Shown here in pieces: positions 23,301-34,045 of a stretch of DNA of 64,000 nt; within the stretch, counting starts at the first letter, position 1, and each line of letters opens with the position of its first letter. The stretch is taken from NCBI GenBank assembly GCA_014925825.1, contig JACGCK010000003.1, positions 868,001 through 932,000 of the forward strand, given 5' to 3'. A program made the position numbers and the translations under genes. The stretch is from Pholiota molesta (Eukaryota > Basidiomycota > Agaricomycetes > Agaricales > Strophariaceae). The notes beneath the pieces are model-generated. The model was not told the DNA's origin, did no database searches, and was given only the letters and a program-made list of their open reading frames with translations.

Positions 23301-25160
23301 TTTACACTACCTGCAGCGGGTTACGGAGATCTTGCCCTCGGGAATGGAGGCAGCCCAGGCGTCGAGCGCGGTCCTGGACGAGTTTGTGCTGTCGGTATAC
23401 CTGCCGCAGCTAGAGGAGAAAGTATCGGATCTATTCCACGAAGCTGTCACCGGTACATCATATCTACTGTGTCTCTTTTGAGCAGCAAGTCATAACTTAT
23501 TCATCGAACAGGAACGGAAGCCTTCCAACCCGACCCAATGTCGTGGCGCCTCTCCGAGCAGCCCCTCGCGAAAGCAAGCACGCAGCTGATGGCGCTCATC
23601 AACTCGCTCTGCGCAATGCTTGGGACGAGCCCATTCCACCGCGAGAACTATTCACGGCTGATTTTGGGCGTAATCATCCAGTTATATCAGCGCTGCAGCG
23701 ATCGCTACCAGTCGCTTATCAGCACCCCCGCAGTTACACCCGAGCAGGAGCCGCAACTTGCTCTCGGCGCACAGTGGGCACACCGATATGAGCTCCAGGC
23801 GTGTTTTTCAGAGATGCAGGAGAAGGTGAGTCACAGTCATGTTTTTAGCATCTGGGCGTGAGGTCGTGTTAGTTGACGACATGGCGTCTCTCTTCAATTC
23901 AATAGGATCGGAATCAGACACAGTTGGAGAAGTTGTATCGACAAGAGACCCATGTCGAGATGGAGTTCCTCAAGGACCAGCCTGTGACGAAAGGCGATCT
24001 GATCCCTTCGCTCCGCAACCTCGCGGCTCTGGCCTCTCTGCATCGCAGTGTGGTAAGAATATACCATCTCTTTCCAAAATGGTTTTGTTGTATTTATTTA
24101 CGTTATCGCCTCAGTCATGGTTCTGCTCCGAGCTCAACGCGCTGAAGCCTCGCCCAGAAGACGCGGCGGCGATCATGTCGCCCACGAACCTCGAGCCGCT
24201 GACTGGAATGACGCCGTCGTTTGGAAATATGCCTATGCTGCCGTTTGAAACAAACTCCGAGCTGCTCCAGCTGCCACTTTCTAGGGAGATGGCACTGTAA
24301 GTAGTTGTTGCTGCAACTATGAACTCTGAAAGTGCAGGCTAATGAATGACTGTCTTCTCTAGGCGCTTTCAAGCACTGCTTAAGACATATGATCAACTAT
24401 CTACTCTTATTCTGGACACCATTCGCATCGACCTACGATGTCGGACGATCCACTATCTTGATGCAGCAATGCAAGACGTCAGTATTTAAATCTGTTTAGC
24501 GCATATAATTCTCTGTATTGAAACAATCCCTCCACCATTGCCAGGGCACATATGATTCTAATTATGAAGCAGTCGAGCCGGACCCGCACATCGTCGATCT
24601 CAACATGGAGCTAATGCAGTGCAACGAGTTCATGAGCGCCAGTCTACCAAAGAAAGAGTGCAAGTACGTCCCCTCTCATTCGTCACTATTGATTATAAAC
24701 CCGAACTCAAAACTAATCGCATTTATTCTCACTTAGATACCTCTTCTCTGGCCTAGGGCATCTTATGGAACATAAGACCATCGCGAATGCACGAAAGTTG
24801 CGGCGTCCCAATGCTTTTGGAATCAAAAAGGTCATGCGCAACATCCTCGCACTGCAGCAATCCATTCGCGCCTGACGGACGATGAGCCGCGGCCACCGAG
24901 TTGCGCACGCGAAGCGCTACTATTCGCTCTTCTCCATTACACCACGGGCGCTGCTCGCTGCTGCTCGTGAACGGCCCGAGTTCGCGTTCGAGGAGTACGA
25001 GGCGATGCTCGCGCTGCAGTGTGGGGTCGATATCGAGGCGGGACCAGACGGGGCGCAGCATGCGGTGGACCGAAATTATAGCTCGTATGTGATTGAGCTG
25101 CATGGGATGGAGATGGAGATGGGCAAGGGGAGTGGTGATGCGTCGGGGGCTTCAACGTAG
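20393..25160 (+). CDS. SEC8: Exocyst complex component Sec8
   Basis: The ATG at 20393 opens MSRAPPFPTTRQRSP, followed by a long Ser/Pro/Arg-rich N-terminus and a coiled region. The Sec8 body is then spread over about fifteen exons, with LVQLWNRGQTLEEMIKILD, a block ending LKTVPDLLETLMSEKRLLQAG, KPDMLEIGAVSDLRSYL, ALREILVDELQSHLFLKSFW and later helical repeats. Sec8 is one of eight exocyst subunits that tether secretory vesicles to the plasma membrane at growth sites. Two defects are visible. Near 20505 the frame must shift by one base (or an unlikely 47-nt intron must be assumed). At 24873-24875 an in-frame TGA precedes about 95 codons that still look like the Sec8 C-terminus (AKRYYSLFSITPRALLAAAR ... 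EEYEAMLALQCGVD). If the TGA is real, the protein ends there. If it is an error, the protein ends at 25160. Confidence 0.9.
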
Positions 25161-25442
25161 GTGTTGGCTGGCGGACTGTGTAAGTAGCATAGATATCACT
25201 CTGCGTACGGTCGTCCGCTACTGCGATATCCGCGCTGCAGTCATCGGTTTTGGCTTTGATACCCATACCCATGCCCTACTACGGTGCTTGTATTTAGATT
25301 TTTAGGATGCGCTTTCGTATTTATTGAAATCGAATCAGACGGCTCTGGGTGTGAAGTAGTCGTGCATACGCTTGTCAGGGATGCAATAGAGCATCGCGTA
25401 TGGTTTTGATTTCCCGGGTGGTTCCTTTTGACTATGTAAGTT

Positions 25443-26777
25443 TCAGCCAGAGGGCTCATTGCTCTGTGTCTCTTTATCAGCGGCAGCTGAGTTCGAGTTG
25501 GAATGCGACGACGGTTCGGCTTCTTTCCGTGCAAAGGTGCCTGCAGTTCGATCTTGCCGCTCTTTTTCACTTGATGCTGGCTTTGACTCCGTTTTCAATC
25601 CAGAGCTAGAGTCCTTGCTGTTCCCCTTCTTTGGGCTCTCAGAGGGCTTCGACGCGATCCACGCAAGCGACACGGCGTCCGCCGGTGGGTTGTAGTGCGT
25701 TCCCTTGTGGTTGTGATTGATGCTGAGCGCGGGGGTAGCCACGTCGAAGTTGCCGCGAACGCCGCCGCCCGGCAAGTGTACCACGTTATAAGTGAGCTGT
25801 GGGATCGATGCGAGCAGAGTACGGTAGCGACGGCGCACCCAGCGAAAGGGGTGCATGGACGCCTGGCCGTGAGGTACTTGGTTGGGTGTTGATGGACTTT
25901 GGGCATCATGATCTTGTGTAGTAGGCTCTGGGGAAATTTGATCGGGAGAGGTAGGTGGGGCCGCGTCGAGCGCTGCAGCGCGTCGCGCACGGCGAGGCAT
26001 GGGAGGCGGGATTGAGATCATATTCCCAATAACATCATTAATGTCGCGTAGCACGCCTAAGTCCTGCATGGCCAGCGGGCGGGGATAGACCTCCGTCCTC
26101 ACCGCGTCGAGCACCTGCGTAGCCGTGCCGCTCACGCCCTGGTCGTTGCACACAGCGACCTCTAGAGGGGGCATAACCCTCTTCAGCGCGAGGTCGTACG
26201 CACGCTTGCGGAGGTTGGCCTCGCGGCGCTTGCTGAGGGGCCCGAAGAGCTGGGCGTCGGGGGATTCGGGGTCGGCGCGGGCGGGTAGGAGACGGGGGTT
26301 GGCAAGCTCGGCCGGAGTGAATGGCTTTTTGTGCTTGATGGTAGGAACAGTAAGGAGGCGCTTGAGCTCGGGAGGATAGACGGGAGGCGCGGTGCGCGGG
26401 AGCGTGGGGATGATGGGCGGGGGTGGGGGCGCGCTGGGGTCGGTGAGCATGGGCTGTGGGCGATGAGACGGGGCGGACGAGAGAGAAGGGGACGACGTAC
26501 ATGGAGCAGCTCCCAGCGAAGCTTTCCGGTGCGGCCGTACGCGAGGTTGAGGATGCGCTGGAAGGCCTTGACGTCGCGCTGGGTGGCCTTCTCGAGGCGG
26601 CGCACGCGACGGGCGACGTCGTGGATCTTGCGGTTGCGGCGCAGGGGCTCGCGATGGCGGCGACGGCGTCGACATCGTCGCGTGCGCGGATCTGGAAGAA
26701 CTGGCGGAGGTAGAGGTGGGGCAGACGGCGGACGGTGCGCAGTAGGTGCGGTAGAGGGCGCGGAGGTGGGGAGGCAT
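25443..26777 (-). CDS. LYR-motif (Complex1_LYR/Cup1-like) mitochondrial protein
   Basis: The start MPPHLRALYRTY contains the diagnostic Leu-Tyr-Arg. Similar residues continue in shifted frames (RTVRRLPHLYLRQFFQI, then RRNRKIHDVARRVRRLEKA and LAYGRTGKLRWELLH), so the first exon as given needs two single-base insertions to read through, near 26740 and 26657. An intron follows WELLH (about 26505-26460). Exon 2 encodes a proline-rich hinge, a helical basic region (LSKRREANLRKRAYDLALKR), a segment FRWVRRRYRTLLASIPQLTYN and a low-complexity Ser/Lys/Glu tail. LYR proteins bind acyl carrier protein and help assemble respiratory complexes or Fe-S proteins in mitochondria. The Cup1-like subgroup is poorly defined. 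The gene is divergent from the lipase and convergent with Sec8. Confidence 0.82.
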   Translation of the reverse strand: MPPHLRALYRTYCAPSAVCPTSTSASSSRSAHATMSTPSPPSRAPAPQPQDPRRRPSRAPPREGHPARRQGLPAHPQPRVRPHRKASLGAAPCTSSPSLSSAPSHRPQPMLTDPSAPPPPPIIPTLPRTAPPVYPPELKRLLTVPTIKHKKPFTPAELANPRLLPARADPESPDAQLFGPLSKRREANLRKRAYDLALKRVMPPLEVAVCNDQGVSGTATQVLDAVRTEVYPRPLAMQDLGVLRDINDVIGNMISIPPPMPRRARRAAALDAAPPTSPDQISPEPTTQDHDAQSPSTPNQVPHGQASMHPFRWVRRRYRTLLASIPQLTYNVVHLPGGGVRGNFDVATPALSINHNHKGTHYNPPADAVSLAWIASKPSESPKKGNSKDSSSGLKTESKPASSEKERQDRTAGTFARKEAEPSSHSNSNSAAADKETQSNEPSG

Positions 26778-26820
26778 GATCGCAGAAAAGAGCAGCGGTG
26801 TGACGTCACGAGCAGAGAGG
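26778..26820. promoter_or_regulatory. Very short bidirectional start-to-start interval
   Basis: Only 43 bp separate the ATG of the LYR gene (minus strand, 26777) from the proposed ATG of the lipase (plus strand, 26821; an in-frame ATG at 26776 overlaps the LYR start). Transcription start sites of both genes must lie close to or inside the other gene. Confidence 0.5.
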
Positions 26821-28880
26821 ATGGCTGCCGACAGCCACGATGGTCGCCCGGCCCTCACCCACCGCCTCGACCGTCTCTTCGCCCCCCGACGCTCGTCCCT
26901 CGACACCCCCGCGCCCGCGCCCATGCGCCCCGTCCTCCGCTGGGCCACCCCGCCCAGCCGCTCGCGCACCCCGCCCCTCACAGACGCCATCAACACCCCG
27001 CTCCCCACTCGCCCCCAGCCCGCGCGCCTCCCGCCCTCCTTTCGCGCCGCCCGCAACCTCGCCCATCCACCGCCCTTCCTCGACAACCTCACCCGCGCCA
27101 CTCTCCCCACCTCCTCTCTCTCCCCGCCCCCGCCCGTCGACTGGGCGCACACCCGCCCCAGCGTCACCACATCCCGTCCGCCGTCCATCGTCCTCAACCA
27201 TGTCCAGCCCACCGACTCCTCTGTCGACACCCTGCTTCGCGTATCCTCACGCGCTATGTCTACCTACTCCGACCCGTCCATCTCCATCCAGGACACCCAG
27301 GCCCCGAGTACACTCGCCGCCTCCTTCTCCCGCTGGTGGTTCCAGCCCGAAACCCTGCTCGCCCAAGAGGACAGATCCGAGAGCCCCTCGGAGACCAAGA
27401 AGAAGTGTCCGTACTCCTCCCTCTCTCCTTCTCATATTTTTATTCACACTATGCATGTGCACTTGCAGATCTGTCCCCCAAAAATCCAGTCGTATTTTGT
27501 CACGGGCTGCTGGGTTTTGACTCGGTCACCATCGGGCCTTCCATAGCCCCCTTCGAGGTTGCCCACTGGCGCGGCATCAAGGAGGTCCTCGAGGAGAACG
27601 GCACCGAAGTCCTCATCACCCGCGTACCCGCCACCAGCAGCCCCGTCGAACGTGCCAAGGTCCTCGAGGCCAAAATATCCTCCGTATACCCCGGCCGCAG
27701 TGTCCATCTCATCGGTGCGTTTCTTATCGACATCGCCAGTTCATTTTTCTCTTGCTCACTATGAGTCTCAGGGCATAGCATGGTTCGTCCTATTTCTACT
27801 AGCCTGGCGTACAGTTACTGACTCCTCACAGGGCGGCCTTGACTGCCGTTACCTCACCACCCATCTCACTTCGCGCCTCTTCAAAGTCCTCTCCATCACC
27901 ACCATCGCGACTCCGCACCGCGGCTCCTCCTTTGCAGACCACTTCCTCTCCACCGTCGGGCGCGCCCGCATGCCATCCGTCCTCTCTTTGCTCGACCTGC
28001 TCCCGAACGGGGGTGGGGACGGGGCGGCGTTCGAGTGCCTCACCGTTGAGAGCATGCGCAAGTTCAATGAAGACTGCCCAGACGTGCCTGGCGTGCGTTA
28101 TTTCAGTTGGGGGGCAGTATACGAACCAGGACTAATCGATACGTGGAAGTGAGTGATTTTTGGATTTTTGGGCCGCTCAAGTTTGGTTATTCAACGCTAT
28201 GCTACTTTTTTAGGTGGCCACATTCTGTGATTCTCGAGAAAGAGGGCCCAAACGACGGCCTCGTTTCTGTCGAATCCTCAAAATGGGTGAGTGGATTTTT
28301 CTTTTTCCCTTTTTCTTTTTAAAGCACAATCACATGCCAAATCCGTTCCCCACTAAACCTACCGAAACCACATACTCACGTCTCTTATATCCCAGGGCAC
28401 CTACCTCGGCACACTCTCGCACGTGAACCACCTTGACCTCGTTGGTTGGGTTAATACTGCACGCTACAAGTGGGCCGAGATGATGGGCAAGGAGATCAAG
28501 TTCCGCCCTGCGACATTCTATCTCGGCATCGCCGATATGCTCGCGCGCGAGGTCGAGGGGCAGGGCGAGGGCGAGGATGGCGTTGCGGCGTCGAAGGCGG
28601 GCGCGGGCGTCCAGGTGGGGGAGGCTCCGGCCCGAGTGCCACGTCTGACGCACCGGCGGCGCAGACGCGGACACGGAGCAGCGACGCGCGGGCCCAAATG
28701 GCGACTAGTCTCGCAGAGGCTGGGGCGGAGGTGTGCGATGCAGATGCGCATGCGCATATGGGGCATTCGTCTATGATATCTGACGCTGATGGGAAAGATG
28801 GAGAGGTTAGGCCTACTGCAGAGCCATTAAAACCAAAAGAGCCTACGGTGCCTCCGCCCGTGCTACGGCAAAAGTACTAA
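26821..28880 (+). CDS. Triacylglycerol lipase-like alpha/beta hydrolase
   Basis: Exons are 26821-27406, 27469-27714, 27772-27782, 27832-28148, 28214-28286 and from 28396. The N-terminus is Pro/Arg/Ser-rich (about 200 residues) and probably disordered. The hydrolase has VVFCHGLLGFDSVTIG (oxyanion loop), the nucleophile elbow GHSMGGLD, ATPHRGSSFAD and a C-terminal catalytic His candidate in LSHVNHLDLVGW. Exon 3 is an 11-nt microexon that supplies the HSM codons and so the catalytic serine. In the unbroken frame the protein ends at 28776 with an Arg-rich tail unlike the rest. A one-base shift near 28615 (a five-G run) would give an Ala/Ser/Asp-rich tail ending at 28880, which looks more natural. 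Family members hydrolyse ester bonds in lipids, and localisation here is unknown. Confidence 0.88.
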
Positions 28881-30086
28881 TAAATACAGCGCGAGGTTTG
28901 GTTCTGCGATTCTGTGCGGCGATCACAGATGTTAGCATTGCATATTGTTTGCAACATCATGGGCATGATACATACAGTAGATTAAGTATATACGCATCTG
29001 CTTCCTTCTGTTGTTCATTATTTTATTAATTACATACTTACTGTGCACACCTACATATTTACTCTACTTGTGTTGTATCTGTTATCTTCGAGTTCGAAGT
29101 TCAAAGTTAGAACAATTCGGGTGAAGACTGCGAACAATATATGTGGGTCCTCCTGTCAAGGCCTGACATGCAAGTAGAGGGCATCGTTTTTTGATGGAAC
29201 ATATGTCAATTCAGTTTTTTAATGAAAGTGACAGTGCACAGCACCAGAGCTAATATGTCCTTCAGAATTCGCTGCGCATGAAGGTGTACATATGCATGTA
29301 TGGTGTGCCCACACTATTGGTGAGGTGTCCTTTCGTTGGGTGGAATACGCAGACGGGCGCGAGCCCTCAGCCGTACGTATGTATTCTGTACTGCTGAAAG
29401 GGATGCTGCGATGCAGCTAAATACCGGCCTATTTCGATCGACGTGCACTTAAGCGACGATCAATCGGCCCTTACTGATCCCGACATTGGCTCGGGCTACC
29501 TCTACTTACCTCCTCCATACTCACTCCGCAAGTCTCTGGAGGACTTGGATATTCGGAAAAACGACTGTGCCGACATGATCTACACTTCTTCGATAAGGAG
29601 ATACATCCAGATTGGGAGGCTATTTAAAACTTACCCTCGGATGTTTACGGGGTAGTCACTTCAAGTGATGCCATTGGGTGGCTATATAATATATTGCCGC
29701 CATTCGGATTCTGGAAGTGTTCTCTATTACTTCTTGACACTTGTTACTTACTCCGCAGCTCTTTCTTCACATCAGAGAATGATGAAGTGTATTATGTGTG
29801 CAAGAAAATAGCTGATGGCGGGCGGCGCAATTGACTCTGGTCATGGTACGTACCCTCACACTCTATTTCAATTGGAAAGGTGTGTAACTCAAGCATGGAA
29901 TGCCTTTATGTCCACACAGATCTGATTGCCCCGAGGTGCCAGATGGATATTATATATGATCTGGCTGACGCCCACCTGGTTGATTCCTCAACTATTCACC
30001 TTAAATCAACCTAATTCTCTCTCAACACTGTTGCAAAAACTATTTCCTCACTTCACAATCGACTATTCTACACTCCACCCCATATC
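28881..30086. other. Gene-free interval upstream of the orphan membrane-protein array
   Basis: About 1.2 kb with no convincing gene. A 70-codon ORF at 29443-29655 lacks family similarity. The 14-mer GGCCTATTTCGATC at 29426-29439 recurs, with slight change, upstream of the other two array members, which suggests that the 5' flank was duplicated with the genes. Confidence 0.5.
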
Positions 30087-31531
30087 ATGATCCCTGCCAT
30101 CGACAAATCCAAATTCACCCTGGATGTATCCGGTATAGCTGGCGTCCTGGGCGGTGAAGAGTCCTTCGCCGCCATGTCGTCTGTGCACCTCATGCGCGGA
30201 CGACGCTGGCTGGGCCTGTACAATTCCCCCGGCAGCTACCACGTTGCAAAGAAGTACGGCGCCCTCTCGCGATTGCGCTGTGGAATGGGCTATTCCCAGG
30301 CCCTACCGTCGAGCCAGCGGAAATGCTCGAGCTCGATTCCAAGAAGGGCCCACGCTATATGGGCGTGCAGTCGGGTACGCGTCTCGCGGAGACGGGGCAT
30401 TTGTCGTATCTCCTGGCACGCCATTGCGAACAGAAGGTGGATGCTGTCCCCTCGCCGTTTACGCCGTCAATCCTGGACAAATTTATCCCCCTTCCACGCC
30501 CAGCACGCTCTCTACTCCACCACAGCCGCAGTTGCTGAAGCCAAACCGCCGGTTACCGTGACGATCGTGAAATTGGGCGAATTCAAGAAATGGGACCTAT
30601 ATCCAAGGTCCCCGAAGATTTTTTCTCTCCGTTTAATGCGTGGGGGTTTGTTCCCACCATTGCCACCCTAGCATTTGCTATCGCAGCGGGAATCGCTCGA
30701 GATCGATTCTGTTGTGCGATGATAGTCTTAGGAGCCCTCTGCAATGGAGTGAGCTGCTGGATTATCGGATCGGGTATCCTCGAGCTCCACTGTCCTGAGC
30801 CATCCACAGGCTCACCTCCTGGGGACGGTGTCCTTGTCGCTGCACGCGACATCATTATCTTAGAAGGAAGCGAACATATCGTCAGCCACGTTATCCGAGG
30901 GCGCTTCCAGCTACAATATGAAAGCGCTCCAAAATATATGGATATCGGGTTCTGTTCGTTTTTATTAACGGCCCAATTCATCGTTCAACTTTTCCTTGTT
31001 CCCCAGGGCGTGCTGTTCGGCCAGATCATGTTCCTCTCCACGTTCGTTGTATCATGGAGTTTCAATGCATATCTCGCCTCCGTTGATCGCGACACCCTCC
31101 AAACGAACGTTTTACTCCAGGCGCTGGGCAAGCCCAAGTTTACCAAGTTTTCATTCGACAAATGGTACACAGCAGCGGCGTTCACAGCTTGCTACCTCCA
31201 TTCAGATATACTCGAGGAGCTCGTTCCGAATAAGACGCCCGCATGGGACATCTGCCGACGCCTGACAAGGGAAGCGATTTCGCGGGATTGCGACCCCACG
31301 AAGCTGCTCCAGTCCGAGCAGGGCAAAGCAGCCCTCGAATCCCTGAAGATAGGCAGCGACCGGGAATTTGTGGTCGAGAATATCAAGCGGGCAGCACAGG
31401 CGTATACCTGGGCCAAGAGCTTCAAGCACAAGGATGTCCAGAAAACTGTCTCCACCGCCCGACCTCCCGCTATTAATCTGCGTAGCAGACCAATACGACT
31501 GCTATCTGCACAAGAAGCAGAAGAGACATAG
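30087..31531 (+). CDS. Orphan multi-span membrane protein, array copy 1 (frame-disrupted)
   Basis: I do not recognise this family. The ATG at 30087 opens MIPAIDKSKFTLDVSGIAG, followed by a strongly conserved block (EESFAAMSSVHLM, GRRWLGLYNSPGSY, VAKKYG, then LELDSKKGPRYMGVQSGTR, LAETGHLSYLLA). A variable Pro/Ser linker follows. A second block starts VTVTIVKLG and contains four hydrophobic stretches (near 30660-30800 and 30950-31090), FNAYLASVDRDTLQT, a soluble tail and a stop at 31529-31531. No introns are needed. Compared with its paralogs the frame is broken near 30273 (missing T in the run of a Phe codon), probably twice in the linker (30490-30545), and near 30602 (missing C). It is therefore either a pseudogene or carries sequence errors. 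Membrane location is inferred from hydrophobicity only. Confidence 0.7.
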
Positions 31532-32564
31532 CCATGTCTCTAGATATACTAATTTAATTGCGACTGTAATATACCCCGCGAGCATGTTCGTTTGATTCCT
31601 GCATGATCGATATCCCCGCTGTCATTGCAGCACTTCCCTTGGTGGCATCTGGCGTAGACTGATAGCTATTTATGACTCGGAACATACTACGTACTACTAC
31701 GTACCGTCATTCGATATGCTATATATGAATTTCATACATCTGCTTCTCTCCATGTGCGCTGTATGTACCACATATATGAATAGGATTATATACCATATAG
31801 ACTAAATATAATTTGTTTTGTATCCGTTCCCAACGTCTTGATCCATTGCTACTCAGTACTCATTGATAATCGGTGCTTGGTGGATGTGACGCCTGTATTT
31901 TTTGGATGCTTTCCCAATCGTGCGGCGCAGCTCCAAGCCTACAACTTCAGATTCACGGTCAGATCGTTGAGCTGAAGGTCGAGGCTAGCTGAGGGCGTCA
32001 GGCTCATTTCCCCAGTGTGACTTTGCAGGCGGACGCCATTGTGTGCACTCATAGCTGATCTTATGGGCGCCTATTTCGATCCGGTGATTGCCATCGTGAA
32101 TAGTAATATTGATCGGCCGACACTGATCCGGATGTTGTTCATTGGTTGTTCATTGAATATTGCTCACTGGACAAACTTCCAAATGCAAGTTCTCGCCGTC
32201 GTAATACTCTGCATTGCTTCAATGAGGTAATCAGAAGGAAAACACACTCGAGCTGGGATTATGCATTATGTCCAGCTATGACGGTATACCCACTGCCTCG
32301 GTTAGTAGCGGCGGTGGAGGCTGTGGCCGCCTGGAAGTCCTTGTTCCCAATATACATCTTCTCTGGTGTGTTCTCTTGCTCCTGATCTTCACATTAGATC
32401 CTAACCATCATTTTCAGTGAAAAGGCCGAGGCGGCGGTGCAGGTGGTGTGTAAACGTATGTATCTGTCATTGTGCCTCCAAGACTATTGGTTGACATTGT
32501 CAAGATGCCTTACATGTACTGATAACACAGGTGCATCCTACGTCCACAATCCAGAGCCATTATC
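31532..32564. other. Intergenic spacer between array copies 1 and 2
   Basis: About 1 kb without a gene. A stretch at 31870-31950 (GGTGGATGTG ... TTTTTTGGATG ... CCTACAAC) is similar to the 3' flank of copy 2 at 34260-34335. The motif GGCGCCTATTTCGATC lies at 32066-32081. These shared flanks support tandem segmental duplication. Confidence 0.5.
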
Positions 32565-34045
32565 ATGGTCTCTGTCCTAGACAGATCGAAATTCAGCCTG
32601 GACGTATCCGGCATAGCTGGCGTCCTGGCGGTGAAGAGTCCTTCGCCGCCATGTCGTCTGTGCATCTCATGCGTGGACGACGCTGGCTGGGCCTTTACAA
32701 CTCCCCCGGCAGCTACTACGTCGCAAAGAAGTACGGCACGCTCGCGCGGTTTGTACTGTGGAATGGCCTATTCCCAGGCCCGACCGTCGAGCCAGCGGAG
32801 ATGCTCGAACTCGATTCCAAGAAGGGTCCACGATATATGGGCGTGCAGTCAGGTACGCGTCTCGCGGAGACGGGGCATCTGTCGTACCTCCTGGCACACC
32901 ATTGCGACCTCAAGGTGGAGGCTCACCCTCCACCGTACCCGCTTGCAATCCCCAGACAATCCTACCCCCCATCCGTCCCACCCTCGACCCCTCACTCTAC
33001 AACCCCGTCTCCGTTCAGTGCATCTTCCACCATCAACTTCAGAAATTTAATCCCGCTGCAACCTGGACCCGCTAATAACACCATCGCGATTGCTGAAAGC
33101 AAACCGCGTCAAAAGGTTACTGTGACGATCGTGAAATTGGGCAAGTTCGAGAAATGGGCCCAGTATCCCGACGTTCCCGAGAATTTTTTCTCTTCGTTCA
33201 ATGCATGGGGATTTGCTCCCACCGCAGCCTCTGTAGGATGCGCTGTGGGGGCGGCGCATGTTCGCGATTGGTTTTCCTGTGCGACGATAATTCTAGGAGC
33301 CCTTTGTAATGGAGTGAGCTGTTGGATTATTGGATCCGGTGTACTCAAGCTCGACTGCCCCGAGCCGTCCCCGAGCTCTCCTCCCGGAGATGGTATCCTG
33401 GTCACTTCACGCGACATCATCATCCTTGAAGGAGACGAACACATCGTCAGCCACGTTATCCGTGGTCACTTCCACCTACATTATAAGAGCGCTCCAAGAT
33501 ACATGGATATCGGCTTCTGTTCGTTTTTATTAACGGCCCAGTTCATCGTCCAACTTTTCCTTGTTCCCCAGGGTGTGCTCTTTGGCCAAATCATGTTCCT
33601 CTGCTCATTCGTCGTATCATGGGCATTCAATGCGTATCTCGCCTCTGTCGATCGTGACACACTTCAAACGAAGGTTCTGCTCCAAGCACTGGGCGAGCCC
33701 GAATTTACCAAATACTCTTTCGACAAGTGGTACAAAGCTGCTGCTTTCGTAGCTTGCTACCTGCATCCAGACACTCTCGAGGAGCTTGTACCGAACAAGA
33801 CGCCGCGTGGAATATCTGCCGATATCTGACCCTGAAAGCGATTCGCAGGACTGCGACCCAACCGCGCTGCTCGAGTCCGAGGAGGGCCAAAAGGAAATCG
33901 ACTCCTTGCCGAAAGACAGCGAGCGAAACTTCGTCACGAGTTTATTGGGCGAGCGTCAGAGGCATATAATGGAGTCAAGATCATCAAGAACGTACAGACT
34001 GGGCTAGGTCCCGCTCGGCTTTCTACTTCATATCAATCAAGTTGA
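32565..34045 (+). CDS. Orphan multi-span membrane protein, array copy 2 (frame-disrupted)
   Basis: The ATG at 32565 opens MVSVLDRSKFSLDVSGIAG. The same two conserved blocks as copy 1 follow with high identity (for example FCSFLLTAQFIVQLFLVPQG is identical in copies 1 and 2). The region from the GGEESFAAM block to about 33800 reads without interruption. Single-base losses relative to copy 1 are visible near 32629 (GGG to GG), near 33806 (before GTGGAATATC), near 33843 (TTT to TT) and near 33949 (one G short). With these allowed, the C-terminus aligns with the paralogs and ends at a TGA at 34043-34045. As given, stops occur at 33829 or 34007. Function is unknown. Four defects in one copy make decay plausible. 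Confidence 0.68.

Noticed and set aside
26331..27764. Long Arg/Pro-rich ORFs antisense or out of frame to the LYR and lipase genes
   Set aside because: They are composition shadows of the GC-rich coding exons.
29443..29655. 70-codon plus-strand ORF in the interval before the membrane-protein array
   Set aside because: It does not start with ATG, has no recognisable domain and lies in otherwise non-coding sequence.
30087..34045. Programmed ribosomal frameshifting in the array copies
   Set aside because: Breaks fall at different places in each copy and no shared slippery site or downstream structure is seen, so error or decay is simpler.
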